Shown: positions 1-9,747, numbered from the stretch's first letter. The stretch is DNA of 64,000 bases from Prochlorococcus marinus str. MIT 1214 (GCF_027359355.1 NZ_CP114777.1:744001-808000), one strand, 5' to 3'. The notes: a model not told the origin generated them from the letters alone. Made by a program: numbers and translations.

Positions 1-578
1 CCATTTTCATTTTCATTGAATATATAATTTTCCTTATCAAAACCATTGCCAACAATAATTGGATCAGTTTTTAAGGAATAATCGTTAGATTGTCTTTTTG
101 TATGAAAAGCTAACTGAAATGGAAATAATTGACTTATTTCACTAATAATTTCTTTCATTATTATTGATTCAGCACCCATACTTATCAAATGAAATATTTT
201 AATTGTCTGAGTTTTTGTTAACCACAATGGAAGCCAATCATATGCAAAGTTAATAACTGCATCGGATTCGTTTGCTATTTCAATTGCATTTTCCCATAAC
301 TTTGGTAACACACTATTAGAAGGAATTAAAACTGGATCTGTTTGCTTCTGATGTTGCCAACTAGGTTGATCAATTCCATCTATTAACCTTAATTCAAGTA
401 ATTCACTTTCAAAAGGTAGTTTTGATCCTTTTGGTGCAATTAAAATAATTTTATGACCTAATGAAGTTAATCCTTTTATTAGAGACACAATAGTAAGTTC
501 TACTCCTCCACCTTTACCACTCCCCAAATAGCCTATAGGTGTACTAACAAGAATTAGTTTTAATTGCTTGTTTATCAC
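1..578 (-). CDS. Glycosyltransferase, GT4-like (3' end outside window)
   Basis: This is the N-terminal ~192 residues of a glycosyltransferase whose end lies beyond base 1. The GTG start at 578 is chosen because an AAGAGG-like site lies just upstream and the reading frame begins there with VINKQLKLILVSTPIGYLG. A glycine-rich KGGGVE segment near residue 25, followed by LTSLGHKIILIAP, is the N-terminal nucleotide-fold signature of GT-B enzymes of the GT4 type. It starts 5 bp after the stop of the upstream exporter gene, so the two are probably co-transcribed. The acceptor and donor sugars cannot be told, because the C-terminal donor-binding half is missing. Confidence 0.75.
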   Translation of the reverse strand, partial: MINKQLKLILVSTPIGYLGSGKGGGVELTIVSLIKGLTSLGHKIILIAPKGSKLPFESELLELRLIDGIDQPSWQHQKQTDPVLIPSNSVLPKLWENAIEIANESDAVINFAYDWLPLWLTKTQTIKIFHLISMGAESIIMKEIISEISQLFPFQLAFHTKRQSNDYSLKTDPIIVGNGFDKENYIFNENEN

Positions 579-583
579 TTGAA

Positions 584-1534
584 TTAAGCCTCTTTTATAA
601 ATTCATGAGTACGTTTATCCCCCCAGAATCTTCTCCTCTGACTTACAAATAGTACTGAAATTAAAACCAAAAACACTCCAATCCACTGAAGAAAGAAGAG
701 TCTCTCGCCTAACCAAATTCCACCAGTAATCAAGGCGAATACAGGTGTTAAGAATGCAAGGGTGCTAAAGCTTGTTAATTCTTTACGGCTTGCAAACCAA
801 AAAAATAATCCATATGCCAATGCACTTCCGAACAAACTTGAATAAGACATCAAAGTCCATTGAAAAGCAGACCAATCTGGAACTAACGGCCAATCTTTGT
901 CGAACACATGCCAAACGAGCAGAGGAACACTTCCTAAAACCATGTGCCATCCGGTTACTGCAACAGGATCACTGTTTCTACAAGCAAAGCGAATAAGCAC
1001 CGTTCCTAAAGCCATCGAAGTTGCTGCACAAATCATCCAAATTTCTCCATGGCTTAAAAAATTACTTTCTGATTCAAATTTTCCAAGCAGAAACCAATTC
1101 CGTAGCATCTCAGTAGGGACTCCAAGACAAATTATTCCAACCAAGCCAAGTACCAAGCCAATCCATCCAATTGGATTTATTGCATCTCCAAAAAGAATTC
1201 TTGCTAATAAAGCAACCATCAAAGGTTGGGAATCTATAAGAACAGAGCCCAATCCCGCTCCTGTTTCCATTAACCCTTTGGCTAGAAAAATCTGAAAAAG
1301 GGTTGCATCAATCAATGTAAATACTAAAAACCACACCAAATCATCTTTTGAAATATTCCAACTCCTTTTCAAGAAAGGTACTGAAGCCAAAACGACTAGA
1401 CCTGCTGGCAAAAGCCTTAGTGAGGCAACAATCTCAGGCCCCGCTTCATTAACCAAAGGTGCCATTGCCGCCATTGAGGTTCCCCAAAGAGCGAACGGCA
1501 AAATCATCAAAAACCAATTCCAAATGACAAACAT
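584..1534 (-). CDS. EamA/DMT-family inner-membrane transporter
   Basis: Predicted polytopic membrane protein with about ten hydrophobic segments arranged as two repeats, typical of EamA (DUF6) exporters of the drug/metabolite transporter superfamily. The frame is open further upstream to 1630, but the ATG at 1534 gives 316 residues, close to the family's usual ~300, and begins with the first helix (MFVIWNWFLMILPFALWGTS). The longer version would run through the start of the divergent sppA gene. An AAGGAG lies about 16 nt upstream of 1534, which is rather far. The substrate is unknown; relatives export amino acids, metabolites or lipids. Confidence 0.8.
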   Translation of the reverse strand: MFVIWNWFLMILPFALWGTSMAAMAPLVNEAGPEIVASLRLLPAGLVVLASVPFLKRSWNISKDDLVWFLVFTLIDATLFQIFLAKGLMETGAGLGSVLIDSQPLMVALLARILFGDAINPIGWIGLVLGLVGIICLGVPTEMLRNWFLLGKFESESNFLSHGEIWMICAATSMALGTVLIRFACRNSDPVAVTGWHMVLGSVPLLVWHVFDKDWPLVPDWSAFQWTLMSYSSLFGSALAYGLFFWFASRKELTSFSTLAFLTPVFALITGGIWLGERLFFLQWIGVFLVLISVLFVSQRRRFWGDKRTHEFIKEA

Positions 1535-1587
1535 AAGGTCAGAAAGCGATCTCCTTTTTAAGATCAATGAAGTTATGCATAAATTGA

Positions 1588-2397
1588 ATGATTTGGCCCT
1601 TGAGACGAAAATCCAAAAAAAGGATGGCACGAATCTGTATTGAAGGTCCTATCAATTCAGAAACTCGAAAAAATGTTCTAAAAGCATTAAAGCAAATTGA
1701 GGAAAGAGAGTTTCCAGCCCTATTACTTCGCATTGATAGCCCTGGGGGAACAGTTGGTGATAGCCAGGAAATCCATAGTGCACTTTTAAGGCTACGAGAA
1801 AAAGGTTGTCATGTTGTAGCTAGTTTTGGCAATATCTCAGCCTCAGGAGGAGTTTATATAGGAGTAGGTGCTGAAAAAATTGTTGCCAATCCAGGAACAA
1901 TAACAGGGTCTATTGGAGTGATTTTAAGAGGGAACAACTTATCAAAGTTATTAGAAAAGATTGGTATTAAATTCGAGACCGTAAAAAGTGGGATTTATAA
2001 AGACATTCTTTCCCCTGATCGCCCTTTATCGTCTGAAGAGAGAGTACTACTACAATCGTTGATTGATAGCAGTTACGAACAATTTGTTTTAGCAGTTTCA
2101 AAAGGAAGAAATTTAACCCCAGAAGTTGTTAAGAGTTTTGCGGATGGAAGAGTTTTTACTGGAGAGCAAGCCAAAGAATTTGGACTTGTGGATGAAATTG
2201 GTGATGAAAATGATGCAAAATTACTTGCTATAAAAATTGCGAACCTCGATGAGAAAACAAAACCTATTACCTTTGGCAAAACCAAAAAGAAATTATTAGG
2301 TTTTTTACCAGGAGGAAAATTAATCCAGAATCTTATAAATGCATTAAATCTTGAGTTGGAGGGAAATGGACAAATCCTTTGGCTCTATAAGCCATGA
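1588..2397 (+). CDS. sppA: Signal peptide peptidase SppA-like serine protease
   Basis: Short (269 aa) S49-family protease that degrades cleaved signal peptides at the membrane. The catalytic Ser is probably S86 in ISASGGVY and the general-base Lys K138 in SGIYKD. The 52-residue spacing matches the Ser-Lys pair of Bacillus SppA. IDSPGG at 50-54 is the usual oxyanion-region motif. There is no clear N-terminal transmembrane helix, unlike many homologues; the protein starts MIWPLRRKSKKRMARI, which suggests a peripheral enzyme. The start at 1588 overlaps the 5' region of the divergent transporter; an internal ATG at 1624 is the alternative. aroH overlaps its end by 4 bp (ATGA), implying translational coupling. 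Confidence 0.87.
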   Translation: MIWPLRRKSKKRMARICIEGPINSETRKNVLKALKQIEEREFPALLLRIDSPGGTVGDSQEIHSALLRLREKGCHVVASFGNISASGGVYIGVGAEKIVANPGTITGSIGVILRGNNLSKLLEKIGIKFETVKSGIYKDILSPDRPLSSEERVLLQSLIDSSYEQFVLAVSKGRNLTPEVVKSFADGRVFTGEQAKEFGLVDEIGDENDAKLLAIKIANLDEKTKPITFGKTKKKLLGFLPGGKLIQNLINALNLELEGNGQILWLYKP

Positions 2398-2771
2398 ATT
2401 TTCAAAATAAATCCACTTATCTATGTGCATTGAGGGGAGCAACAACTTGTGAAAACAATTCTATTGAGTCAATCAGCTCAGCAGTAGAGGAATTGTTAGC
2501 TGAATTAGTTTCTAGAAATAATTTGATCCCAGATCAAATTATTTCTGTTACTTTCTCAGTAACTTCAGATTTAGATGCTTGTTTCCCAGCTTCTATTGCT
2601 AGAAAAAAAACAGGTTGGGAAAATATTGCACTTTTAGACTGCCAACAAATGTTTGTTAAACACGACTTATCGAAATGTATTCGTCTACTTGCTTACGTTT
2701 CTTTACCAAACGAGCAAATACCCCAAAATCCTTATCTTGGAAAAGCAAAAAATTTGCGTCCTGACAGATAA
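2394..2771 (+). CDS. aroH: Chorismate mutase, AroH type
   Basis: Converts chorismate to prephenate, the first step to phenylalanine and tyrosine. The 125-aa length and the LRGATTCENNSIESI motif (residues ~13-27) are diagnostic of the trimeric AroH fold rather than the all-helical AroQ. DQIISVTFSVTSDLDACFP continues the conserved beta-alpha core, and ASIARKKTGW and IRLLAYV follow, as in the family. The gene overlaps sppA by 4 bp. Nothing about it is unusual; it is a core gene of this lineage. Confidence 0.9.
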   Translation: MNFQNKSTYLCALRGATTCENNSIESISSAVEELLAELVSRNNLIPDQIISVTFSVTSDLDACFPASIARKKTGWENIALLDCQQMFVKHDLSKCIRLLAYVSLPNEQIPQNPYLGKAKNLRPDR

Positions 2772-2869
2772 ATCAGGATTTTTTTCCAACAACATCTTAT
2801 ATTCATTCAAGATCATGCAAATGCACTTGAAAATACTCAAGTGATTAATATTTCAGGGAACTTCAAGTT

Positions 2870-3445
2870 ATGTTCAAAAAAAAATTATTATCAACTTTCA
2901 AGAAAGTTTTTTTTATTGGCTTTTCAGCTTTTTTATTCGGAACAGGGGCTTCTCTTTTCGCTCCGCAATCTTTTGCATCCCCAGGTTTCTTTGAATACCA
3001 ATGGGATCCTGAGCCTGGATATAAAAGACTTAAGTATTATCAATCCTCCTCTGAAAGGAATGAAAGATCTACTTATTACTTCTTTCTTAGAGGTAAGGAA
3101 AGAAAAGAAGATATTGAAAAATTGACCATTGCAGTCCCTGATTATTTTAAAGCAAAAATCAAGACAAAAAAACTAAGCCTCTGTAAAGTTAAAATTGGTG
3201 GATATACCGAAAGGACTCGTTGTTTAGAAAATACCCCTTCTCTGATTGAAGTAAACAAAAAACAAACTATTATTGAAATTTTCCCAGAAAAACCAATACC
3301 TTATAACAAGGATAATTACGCTGTAGTAATGAAAATTTTCAATCCTAGAAAACGAGGTATGTTTCAATTCCGAGCGCTATCACAATCAGGTGGCGACATT
3401 CCTATCTCAACATATTTAGGGACTTGGAACATAGACGTACAGTGA
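2870..3445 (+). CDS. Secreted DUF2808 domain protein
   Basis: A 191-aa protein of unknown function in the cyanobacterial DUF2808 family. It has a signal peptide: basic MFKKKLLSTFKK, a hydrophobic stretch to about residue 30, then QSFASP as a likely signal peptidase I site. The mature part is a beta-rich domain with KRLKYYQSS and LTIAVPDYFKA, followed by a C-terminal GTWNIDV. It is therefore probably periplasmic or outer-membrane associated. A second frame overlaps at 2841-3125 but lacks these features. Start chosen at the ATG that opens the signal peptide. Confidence 0.72.
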   Translation: MFKKKLLSTFKKVFFIGFSAFLFGTGASLFAPQSFASPGFFEYQWDPEPGYKRLKYYQSSSERNERSTYYFFLRGKERKEDIEKLTIAVPDYFKAKIKTKKLSLCKVKIGGYTERTRCLENTPSLIEVNKKQTIIEIFPEKPIPYNKDNYAVVMKIFNPRKRGMFQFRALSQSGGDIPISTYLGTWNIDVQ

Positions 3446-3494
3446 ACTGATAAATTAACCTTTACATCTAAACCAATACGAGCATAAATAGAAA

Positions 3495-3632
3495 ATGACA
3501 AAGAGGACCTTTGGAGGAACCAGTCGAAAAAGGAAAAGGGTTTCTGGTTTCAGAGTGAGAATGAGATCGCATACTGGAAGGAGAGTTGTAAGAACTCGGA
3601 GAAAACGTGGAAGAGCTCGTTTAACTGTATAA
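3495..3632 (+). CDS. rpmH: 50S ribosomal protein L34
   Basis: Encodes a 45-residue, very basic protein beginning [20 protein letters not shown] and ending RGRARLTV. This is the complete L34 sequence, a component of the large ribosomal subunit. It is followed 46 bp later by rnpA, the near-universal bacterial rpmH-rnpA-yidC order, which confirms the call. The usual dnaA/oriC neighbour does not lie upstream here, as is normal in picocyanobacteria. Confidence 0.97.
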   Translation: MTKRTFGGTSRKRKRVSGFRVRMRSHTGRRVVRTRRKRGRARLTV

Positions 3633-3678
3633 AAGCAATCTTTTTAAATAAAGATACTTCCAAGAAAAGTTACTTCTA

Positions 3679-4065
3679 ATGGTTTTGCCAAAACATATGA
3701 GGCTTAAAGGTCATAGATGTTTTGACTTCATCTATAAGCAGGGTTCAAAGTTCTATAGCCCTTCAATGGTTCTTAGAGTTACAAACGCAAATACAAAACT
3801 ACAAGTTAAAGGGATCAACTCAAACATTAGGCCTTCTATAAAGTGTGCCATATCAATAAGCAATAAAGTAAGCAAAAAATCAGTTACAAGAAATAAGCTT
3901 CGACGGTTATTCCACCATCATTTGTCATACAAACTTTCTAAAATATATCCTGAAAATGAACTATGGGCTTTTATTTCATTAAAACCCTCCTGCATGAAAA
4001 ATTCCCACAGCACTCTGCTTAAAGAATGTGACAAACTACTCACTAAAGCTGGAATAACAAGATGA
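3679..4065 (+). CDS. rnpA: Ribonuclease P protein component
   Basis: A 128-aa basic protein that binds the RNase P RNA and helps in 5' maturation of tRNAs. MRLKGHRCFDFIYKQG near the N-terminus and VTRNKLRRLFHHH (residues ~73-85) are the RnpA signatures; the RNR helix contacts RNA. The length is normal. It lies between rpmH and the PH-domain gene, whose start overlaps its stop by 4 bp, so the block rpmH-rnpA-PH-yidC probably forms one operon. Confidence 0.93.
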   Translation: MVLPKHMRLKGHRCFDFIYKQGSKFYSPSMVLRVTNANTKLQVKGINSNIRPSIKCAISISNKVSKKSVTRNKLRRLFHHHLSYKLSKIYPENELWAFISLKPSCMKNSHSTLLKECDKLLTKAGITR

Positions 4066-4472
4066 CTACTAGTCCCAAAGAAGACGTTTTTTACGAAGGC
4101 GGTCCTGCCAGCGGGGACCTAATAATAAACTTAATGGCTGGCATAACACTTATTGGTCTCCCTTTTACTTTTGGAGCCCTGGTTAGAGCCCTATGGGTTA
4201 GATACAAAATAACGACTCGTAGAATATCTGTCACTGGTGGCTGGCTTGGTAGGGATAAGACTCAAGTTGTATATAGTCAAATTGCCGAGATCAGAGCCAT
4301 TCCAAGAGGGTTAGGATCTTATGGTGATATGGTTCTAGTTCTTAAAGATGGAGCTCGACTTGAAATGAGATCACTTCCTAATTTTCGAGAAACAGAATCT
4401 TACATTCTTAAAAAAATAGAAAAATCACCCACTAATAATCTCGATAAGGATGTTCAGGGCTTTTCAAACTAA
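4062..4472 (+). CDS. PH-domain (YdbS-like) membrane-associated protein
   Basis: A 136-aa protein with two hydrophobic stretches (about residues 17-45), then a bacterial PH domain: ITTRRISVTGGWLGRDKTQV, YSQIAEIRAIPRG, YGDMVLVLKDGARLEM and LPNFRETESYI. The domain is bPH2/DUF304-like and is thought to bind membranes or protein partners. It overlaps rnpA by 4 bp and precedes yidC, a conserved cyanobacterial arrangement that suggests a role near membrane protein insertion. No enzymatic residues are visible. Confidence 0.75.
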   Translation: MTTSPKEDVFYEGGPASGDLIINLMAGITLIGLPFTFGALVRALWVRYKITTRRISVTGGWLGRDKTQVVYSQIAEIRAIPRGLGSYGDMVLVLKDGARLEMRSLPNFRETESYILKKIEKSPTNNLDKDVQGFSN

Positions 4473-4556
4473 TTAGTCCTTACAATTATGTAAGACAAGA
4501 ACACATCTTCTAAGGCAAACTGGCCTAAGAACTCCAACCTTTCTACCTTAAAAACC

Positions 4557-5705
4557 GTGATCGGTTACATCTCCGACAATCTACTTATCCCGATCCTAGA
4601 TTTCTTCTACGGATTAATACCAAGTTATGGACTAGCGATTGTCGCATTAACCATAGTCATCCGCTTAGCACTTTTCCCTCTTAGCGCTGGCTCCATTAGG
4701 AGTGCAAGAAGGATGAAGATAGCTCAACCTGTCATGCAAAAAAGACAAGCTGAGATTAAAAGCCGCTACGCAAGCAATCCTCAAAAGCAACAGGAGGAAT
4801 TAGGAAAATTAATGGGGGAATTCGGAAGCCCTTTGGCTGGTTGCCTTCCTCTACTTGTTCAAATGCCAATATTATTTGCATTATTCGCAACTCTAAGAGG
4901 TTCACCTTTCGCTGATGTACCTTATCTTGTAAATATCAAAGTTCTGCCATCAGACCAAATAGCGGCTATCGAGCCCAAACCTTTCAAGACGGCTAAGCAT
5001 TCCATATTTATAACTGAAAAGAATCATTTCCCTGTTATCGCAGCTCTTCCAGGTGGCACAAAAATCGGTTCAGGTGAGTCAGTTAAAATCAACCTTCAAA
5101 CTTTGAGTGGAGATTCATATGTAAACGAATTAAAGAAATATGAAAATGGATCTAAATTTTCTCCTTCTTGGAAAGTGACGAAGGGTGAAGACATAATCAA
5201 AGTTTCCTCTGATGGGACAGTAAATGCACTTAATCCTGGTGATGCAACTGTAGAAGCAAAGATCCCTGGTTTGGCTGCGAAAAGCGGATTCTTGTTTATA
5301 AAAGCACTAGGAAACGTTGGCTTTTATGTAGATGGCGCCATTCATTGGGATATTGCAATTCTAGTAGCAGGTTTTGGTTTAACACTCGTTATTTCTCAGG
5401 TGTTATCAGGAAGAGGAATGCCTGTAAATAAACAACAGTCCACGGCAAACAAAATCACACCAGTAATGATTACAGGAATGTTTTTATTCTTCCCTTTGCC
5501 TGCTGGTGTTTTGCTTTATATGGTAATCGCAAATATTTTTCAGGGGTTACAAACTTTTCTCCTTAGCAGAGAATCGCTCCCAGATAACTTGCAAAAAATA
5601 CTTGACGATCAACTTAAGCAGCAAGATAAACCATCTGTTGCTGTTGCCTCGGAAGTAATATCTGATTCCGATAGATTACCCTTTGAACCAAAAAGTAATA
5701 AATAA
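4557..5705 (+). CDS. yidC: Membrane protein insertase YidC/Alb3
   Basis: Inserts and folds membrane proteins, alone or with SecYEG, including thylakoid proteins in cyanobacteria. GTG start at 4557. The first conserved helix pair ([19 protein letters not shown]) is followed by the cytoplasmic hairpin rich in basic residues and [25 protein letters not shown]. The last two helices lie at residues ~265-335. Between helices 2 and 3 (residues ~135-245) is a large insert containing [18 protein letters not shown] and [13 protein letters not shown], which resembles a bacterial Ig-like (BIG2) fold. There is no long N-terminal periplasmic P1 domain as in E. coli. Confidence 0.93.
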   Translation: MIGYISDNLLIPILDFFYGLIPSYGLAIVALTIVIRLALFPLSAGSIRSARRMKIAQPVMQKRQAEIKSRYASNPQKQQEELGKLMGEFGSPLAGCLPLLVQMPILFALFATLRGSPFADVPYLVNIKVLPSDQIAAIEPKPFKTAKHSIFITEKNHFPVIAALPGGTKIGSGESVKINLQTLSGDSYVNELKKYENGSKFSPSWKVTKGEDIIKVSSDGTVNALNPGDATVEAKIPGLAAKSGFLFIKALGNVGFYVDGAIHWDIAILVAGFGLTLVISQVLSGRGMPVNKQQSTANKITPVMITGMFLFFPLPAGVLLYMVIANIFQGLQTFLLSRESLPDNLQKILDDQLKQQDKPSVAVASEVISDSDRLPFEPKSNK

Positions 5706-5762
5706 TTATAAGATCAACTTATTATATAAATTCAGCCTTATATAGAATCAAATTTATAACTG

Positions 5763-7241
5763 ATGTCTAATTGGGACGAACAACTCGATCTACTAATTCG
5801 AGCGAGAACTCCTATTATTTGGATAAGGAGTAATGAAGAAGAAAGAGTTGAAACACTTTTAAAAAATTCTACTAAAAGGCTTTCCCCAAGAAGACTTGCT
5901 ACTTGGGATTATATTGATGGAATTAGTAACGTTCTTAATTCTAATAATCTTGGCTCAAGGCAGCCAATGGCAGCTCTTGAATGGCTTAAAAAACTGGATG
6001 AAAGTTCCCCAACCATCCTTTTATTAAAAGATTTTCACCATTTCTGTGAAGATCCAGGCATTCTAAGAATGCTAAAAAATTTAAGTACTAATCTTCGCTC
6101 CAAGCCGCATTCAATAATTATCAGTTCTGGTTTATGGAGTCCCTCAAATGATTTAGAGGAAGACCTAACAATCCTTGATCTTCCCCTACCCAAGGAGAAT
6201 GAAATTAAGACACTTTTATCAAACATTGCTGAAGCAAGTAACTCTAAATTAGACGAGAACGTATTAAAGGAACTTACAAATGCATGTGGGGGTCTGAGTG
6301 AATCAAGGATCCGTAAAGTAGCCGCTAGAGCTCTTGCTCAAAGAGGTCAAATTGGTAAAGAAGATTTATCAGAAGTACTGGAAGAGAAACGACAATCTAT
6401 TGCTCGTAGTGAAGTTCTGGAATATTGCACAACAAATAAGACTCCAAGTGATGTTGGTGGTTTACAAATACTAAAAGATTGGTTAAAGCAAAGGAAACAA
6501 GCCTTCTCCCAAGAAGCAAAAGATTTTGGCTTGCCTTTGCCTAAAGGAGTTTTGCTCGTTGGCCCGCAAGGTACAGGAAAAACTCTAGTAGCGAAAGCAA
6601 TAGCAAATAGTTGGTCTATGCCCTTATTGAGACTTGATGTAGGGAGATTATTTGCTGGTTTAGTAGGTGCCAGTGAAGCAAGAACAAGAGAAACCATTCA
6701 GCGCGCTGAAGCCATGGCCCCTTGCATCTTATGGATTGACGAAATTGATAAAGCTTTTGGTGGAGATGGAAGAAGCGACGGAGGAACGAGTCAAAGAGTA
6801 CTTGCAAATATTCTCACGTGGATGTCAGAGAAAACCTCTTCTGTTTTTCTTGTTGCTACTGCAAATGGAATAGATAAGCTTCCTGCTGAGCTACTAAGGA
6901 AAGGGAGATTTGATGAGATTTTCATGTTGGAATTACCCTCTAGAAACGAAAGACATAGCATTCTTGAACTTCATCTTCAAAAACGAAGACCCAATTTGAA
7001 AATTGATTTAAATGCAGCTGTTGATAGAACAGAGGGATTCTCTGGAGCAGAATTAGAACAATCAGTCATAGAGGCAATGTACTTTGCATTCGCAGAGAAA
7101 AGAGAGCTTCTTGAAGGTGATTTAATACTTGCTACAAGTCAACTAGTTCCTCTTTCTAGAACTGCAAGAGAACAACTTGAATCTTTAAAAGAATGGGCCT
7201 CTAGCGGAAGAGCAAGAGCCTCTTCTCCAAAACTTTTTTAG
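5763..7241 (+). CDS. Ycf46-like AAA ATPase
   Basis: A 492-aa protein matching the algal-plastid and cyanobacterial Ycf46 family. The N-terminal half (residues 1-235) is a degenerate ATPase-like domain opening with ARTPIIWIRSNEEERVE. The C-terminal half is a full AAA module: Walker A GPQGTGKT at ~267-274, Walker B ILWIDEID at ~322-329, sensor-1 VATANG and the arginine-finger region LRKGRFDEIF. Family members have been linked to photosynthesis and CO2 use, but the reaction is not known. It sits between yidC and serS. Confidence 0.85.
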   Translation: MSNWDEQLDLLIRARTPIIWIRSNEEERVETLLKNSTKRLSPRRLATWDYIDGISNVLNSNNLGSRQPMAALEWLKKLDESSPTILLLKDFHHFCEDPGILRMLKNLSTNLRSKPHSIIISSGLWSPSNDLEEDLTILDLPLPKENEIKTLLSNIAEASNSKLDENVLKELTNACGGLSESRIRKVAARALAQRGQIGKEDLSEVLEEKRQSIARSEVLEYCTTNKTPSDVGGLQILKDWLKQRKQAFSQEAKDFGLPLPKGVLLVGPQGTGKTLVAKAIANSWSMPLLRLDVGRLFAGLVGASEARTRETIQRAEAMAPCILWIDEIDKAFGGDGRSDGGTSQRVLANILTWMSEKTSSVFLVATANGIDKLPAELLRKGRFDEIFMLELPSRNERHSILELHLQKRRPNLKIDLNAAVDRTEGFSGAELEQSVIEAMYFAFAEKRELLEGDLILATSQLVPLSRTAREQLESLKEWASSGRARASSPKLF

Positions 7242-7364
7242 AATTTTCTAGTATTTTCATTTAGTTAATCAAAAATAGTTATTTATTTAGAAGAAATTTG
7301 GAAGTGTTATTTATTTTTTAGGAACAATTAAGGATTAGGCTAAAAGAACTTTAATATTTTGATA

Positions 7365-8645
7365 GTGATAGACCAGAGACTACTAAGAGAGAATCCTAAT
7401 TTAATTGCGGAAGGGCTTCAATCAAGAGGAATGGATGTTGATTTAGAACCTCTTCAAAAATTCTGCAAAGATCTTAAAGACCTTGAAGAAAAGAGAAATT
7501 CTTTGCAAGCTCAGGGGAATTTGATTGGGAAAGAGGTTGGACAAAAAATAAAACAAGGTCTTTCACAAGATTCTGAGGAGATTTCAAACCTTCGCATTAA
7601 GGGGAATCAAATCAAAAAGCAGGTTGGAATTATTGAAGATCAAGAAAAATCGATTTCAAATAAATTAAATGAAAAAATCCTTTGCTTGCCTAACCTTCCT
7701 GAACGAGATTCTCTTTTAGGGAAAAGCGAAAAAGATAACAAGGAATTAAGAAGATGGGGTGAACCTATCTCTGGAAAAAATTTCAAAGAACATTGGGACA
7801 TTGCTAATCAATTAAATCTCTGGGACAGCGATAGATCTTCAGTCATAGCTAAAAGTCGATTTGTAACTCTTTTCAACCAAGCTGCAAAACTTGAGAGATC
7901 ACTTATAAATTTTATGCTCGATTTACATGTTAAAAAGGGATATTTAGAAGTTCTTCCTCCAGCTCTTATAAACACAGCAAGTCTTACTGGGTCAGGACAA
8001 CTACCTAAATTCGCAGAAGAAAGCTTTAAATGTGCTGATGATGATTTATGGCTTACGCCTACTGCTGAAGTGCCCATAACATCACTACATCGTGGCGAGA
8101 TCATTCCTAAGGATTTGCTGCCATTGAAATATGTAGCTTATAGCCCTTGTTTCAGAAGAGAAGCTGGGAGTTACGGAAGGGATACTAGAGGTCTGATAAG
8201 ACTTCATCAATTCAATAAAGTTGAACTATATTGGTTTTCAACCCCTGAAAAATCTGAAGAGGCTTTAGAAGTAATCACATCTGATGCCGAATCTGTTTTG
8301 CAAGAACTAGAATTACCTTATCGAGTTATTCAACTTTGCACGGGAGACTTAGGATTCTCAGCGAAGAAAACCTATGATTTGGAAGTTTGGCTTCCAGGTG
8401 CAAATACCTTTCGAGAAATATCTAGTTGCAGCAATTGTGGAGACTTTCAAGCTAGACGTTCATCAATACGAACAAAAGATAACAATAAAAAAAATATACT
8501 TTTGCATACTTTAAATGGGAGTGGATTAGCTATAGGTCGCACTATGGCTGCGGTTTTGGAAAATGGTCAGCAATCAGATGGAAGTATCAATTTACCAAAA
8601 GCCTTAATACCTTACTTCGGTTCGAACAAATTACAGCCAGAATAA
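7365..8645 (+). CDS. serS: Seryl-tRNA synthetase
   Basis: Class II synthetase charging tRNA-Ser. It has the N-terminal long coiled-coil arm that grips the tRNA (residues ~28-105), then the catalytic core with motif 2 (FRREAGSYGRDTRGLIRLHQF) and motif 3 (GSGLAIGRTMAAVLEN). The GTG at 7365 is preferred because it yields MIDQRLLRENP, the canonical N-terminus; a TTG two codons upstream (7359) is the alternative. The length, 426 aa, is normal. Confidence 0.94.
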   Translation: MIDQRLLRENPNLIAEGLQSRGMDVDLEPLQKFCKDLKDLEEKRNSLQAQGNLIGKEVGQKIKQGLSQDSEEISNLRIKGNQIKKQVGIIEDQEKSISNKLNEKILCLPNLPERDSLLGKSEKDNKELRRWGEPISGKNFKEHWDIANQLNLWDSDRSSVIAKSRFVTLFNQAAKLERSLINFMLDLHVKKGYLEVLPPALINTASLTGSGQLPKFAEESFKCADDDLWLTPTAEVPITSLHRGEIIPKDLLPLKYVAYSPCFRREAGSYGRDTRGLIRLHQFNKVELYWFSTPEKSEEALEVITSDAESVLQELELPYRVIQLCTGDLGFSAKKTYDLEVWLPGANTFREISSCSNCGDFQARRSSIRTKDNNKKNILLHTLNGSGLAIGRTMAAVLENGQQSDGSINLPKALIPYFGSNKLQPE

Positions 8646-8664
8646 CTTAATCAAAAACTCAGTA

Positions 8665-9747
8665 ATGAACGTTCTCTTATCTATAGCTGTACTTGGCCTT
8701 CTGATTTTTTTTCATGAGGCTGGTCATTTTTTAGCCGCAGTACTGCAAAAAATCAAAGTCAGTGGTTTTTCAATTGGTTTTGGACCAGCTCTTTTGAAAA
8801 AGGAAATAAATGGAATTACCTATTCACTCAGATCTCTTCCTTTAGGGGGATTCGTCTCCTTTCCTGATGAAGAAACAGATTCACTAGTTCAACCCAATGA
8901 CCCTGATCTTTTAAAAAACAGACCAATTCACCAAAGAGCAATAGTTATTTCAGCAGGTGTAATAGCAAATTTATTACTTGCTTGGATAGTTCTTATTGGT
9001 CAAGCAAGCTTTATTGGGATTCCTAATCAACCTGAGCCAGGAGTGATAATCATGGGAATCCAGCCAAATGAGCCTGCTTTTACTTCAGGATTAATGGCTG
9101 GAGATCGAATAATGAGCGTGAACGGTCAAGCACTGGGCAGCGGCAAAGAGGGGATTATGAATTTAGTCAATATCATTCAAAAATCTTCTGGGAAAGAATT
9201 ACTTTTTGAGAGAGTTAATGAAGGAGAAAGCAATACAGTTTCTATAATTCCAGCTGAAAATGAAGGGAGTGGAAGGATTGGAGCTCAATTACAACCAAAT
9301 CTTCCAAATGAAGTATCAAAAGCAAAAAATATTGGTGAGATAGTTAATAGCTCAAATTCACAATTTTATGAGTTACTAAGTCGAACAGTTGTTGGCTATA
9401 AAAGTTTAATTACTAATTTCTCTTCAACTGCTCAGCAGTTAAGTGGACCTGTGAAAATTGTTGAAATTGGTGCTCAACTTTCAGAGCAAGGCGGGTCAGG
9501 ACTCGTGCTTTTTTCTGCTTTGGTTTCAATTAATCTTGCAGTTCTTAACTCATTACCGTTGCCTCTGCTAGATGGAGGACAATTAGTTCTTCTCATTTTA
9601 GAAAGTATACGTGGGAAGCCTGTTCCTGAAAAAATTCAATTAGCTTTTATGCAATCTGGATTTGTTTTACTTGTAGGACTAAGTGTGGTTTTAATAATCC
9701 GAGATACAACACAACTATCTGCAGTTCAGCAATTGGTTCACAGATAA
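8665..9747 (+). CDS. rseP: Site-2 intramembrane metalloprotease RseP
   Basis: Cleaves transmembrane regulators such as anti-sigma factors within the membrane. The zinc-binding HEAGH lies at residues 17-21 in the first helix and the LDGG motif (LPLPLLDGGQ) in the third. A PDZ domain sits between them at ~110-190 (GIQPNEPAFTSGLMAGDRIMSVNG). The length of 360 aa is normal for the cyanobacterial RIP family. It begins 20 bp after serS, so the two are probably co-transcribed. Confidence 0.92.
   Translation: MNVLLSIAVLGLLIFFHEAGHFLAAVLQKIKVSGFSIGFGPALLKKEINGITYSLRSLPLGGFVSFPDEETDSLVQPNDPDLLKNRPIHQRAIVISAGVIANLLLAWIVLIGQASFIGIPNQPEPGVIIMGIQPNEPAFTSGLMAGDRIMSVNGQALGSGKEGIMNLVNIIQKSSGKELLFERVNEGESNTVSIIPAENEGSGRIGAQLQPNLPNEVSKAKNIGEIVNSSNSQFYELLSRTVVGYKSLITNFSSTAQQLSGPVKIVEIGAQLSEQGGSGLVLFSALVSINLAVLNSLPLPLLDGGQLVLLILESIRGKPVPEKIQLAFMQSGFVLLVGLSVVLIIRDTTQLSAVQQLVHR

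Noticed and set aside
897-1295. 132-codon plus-strand frame
   Set aside because: Antisense to the EamA transporter, with no ribosome site and no protein-like pattern.
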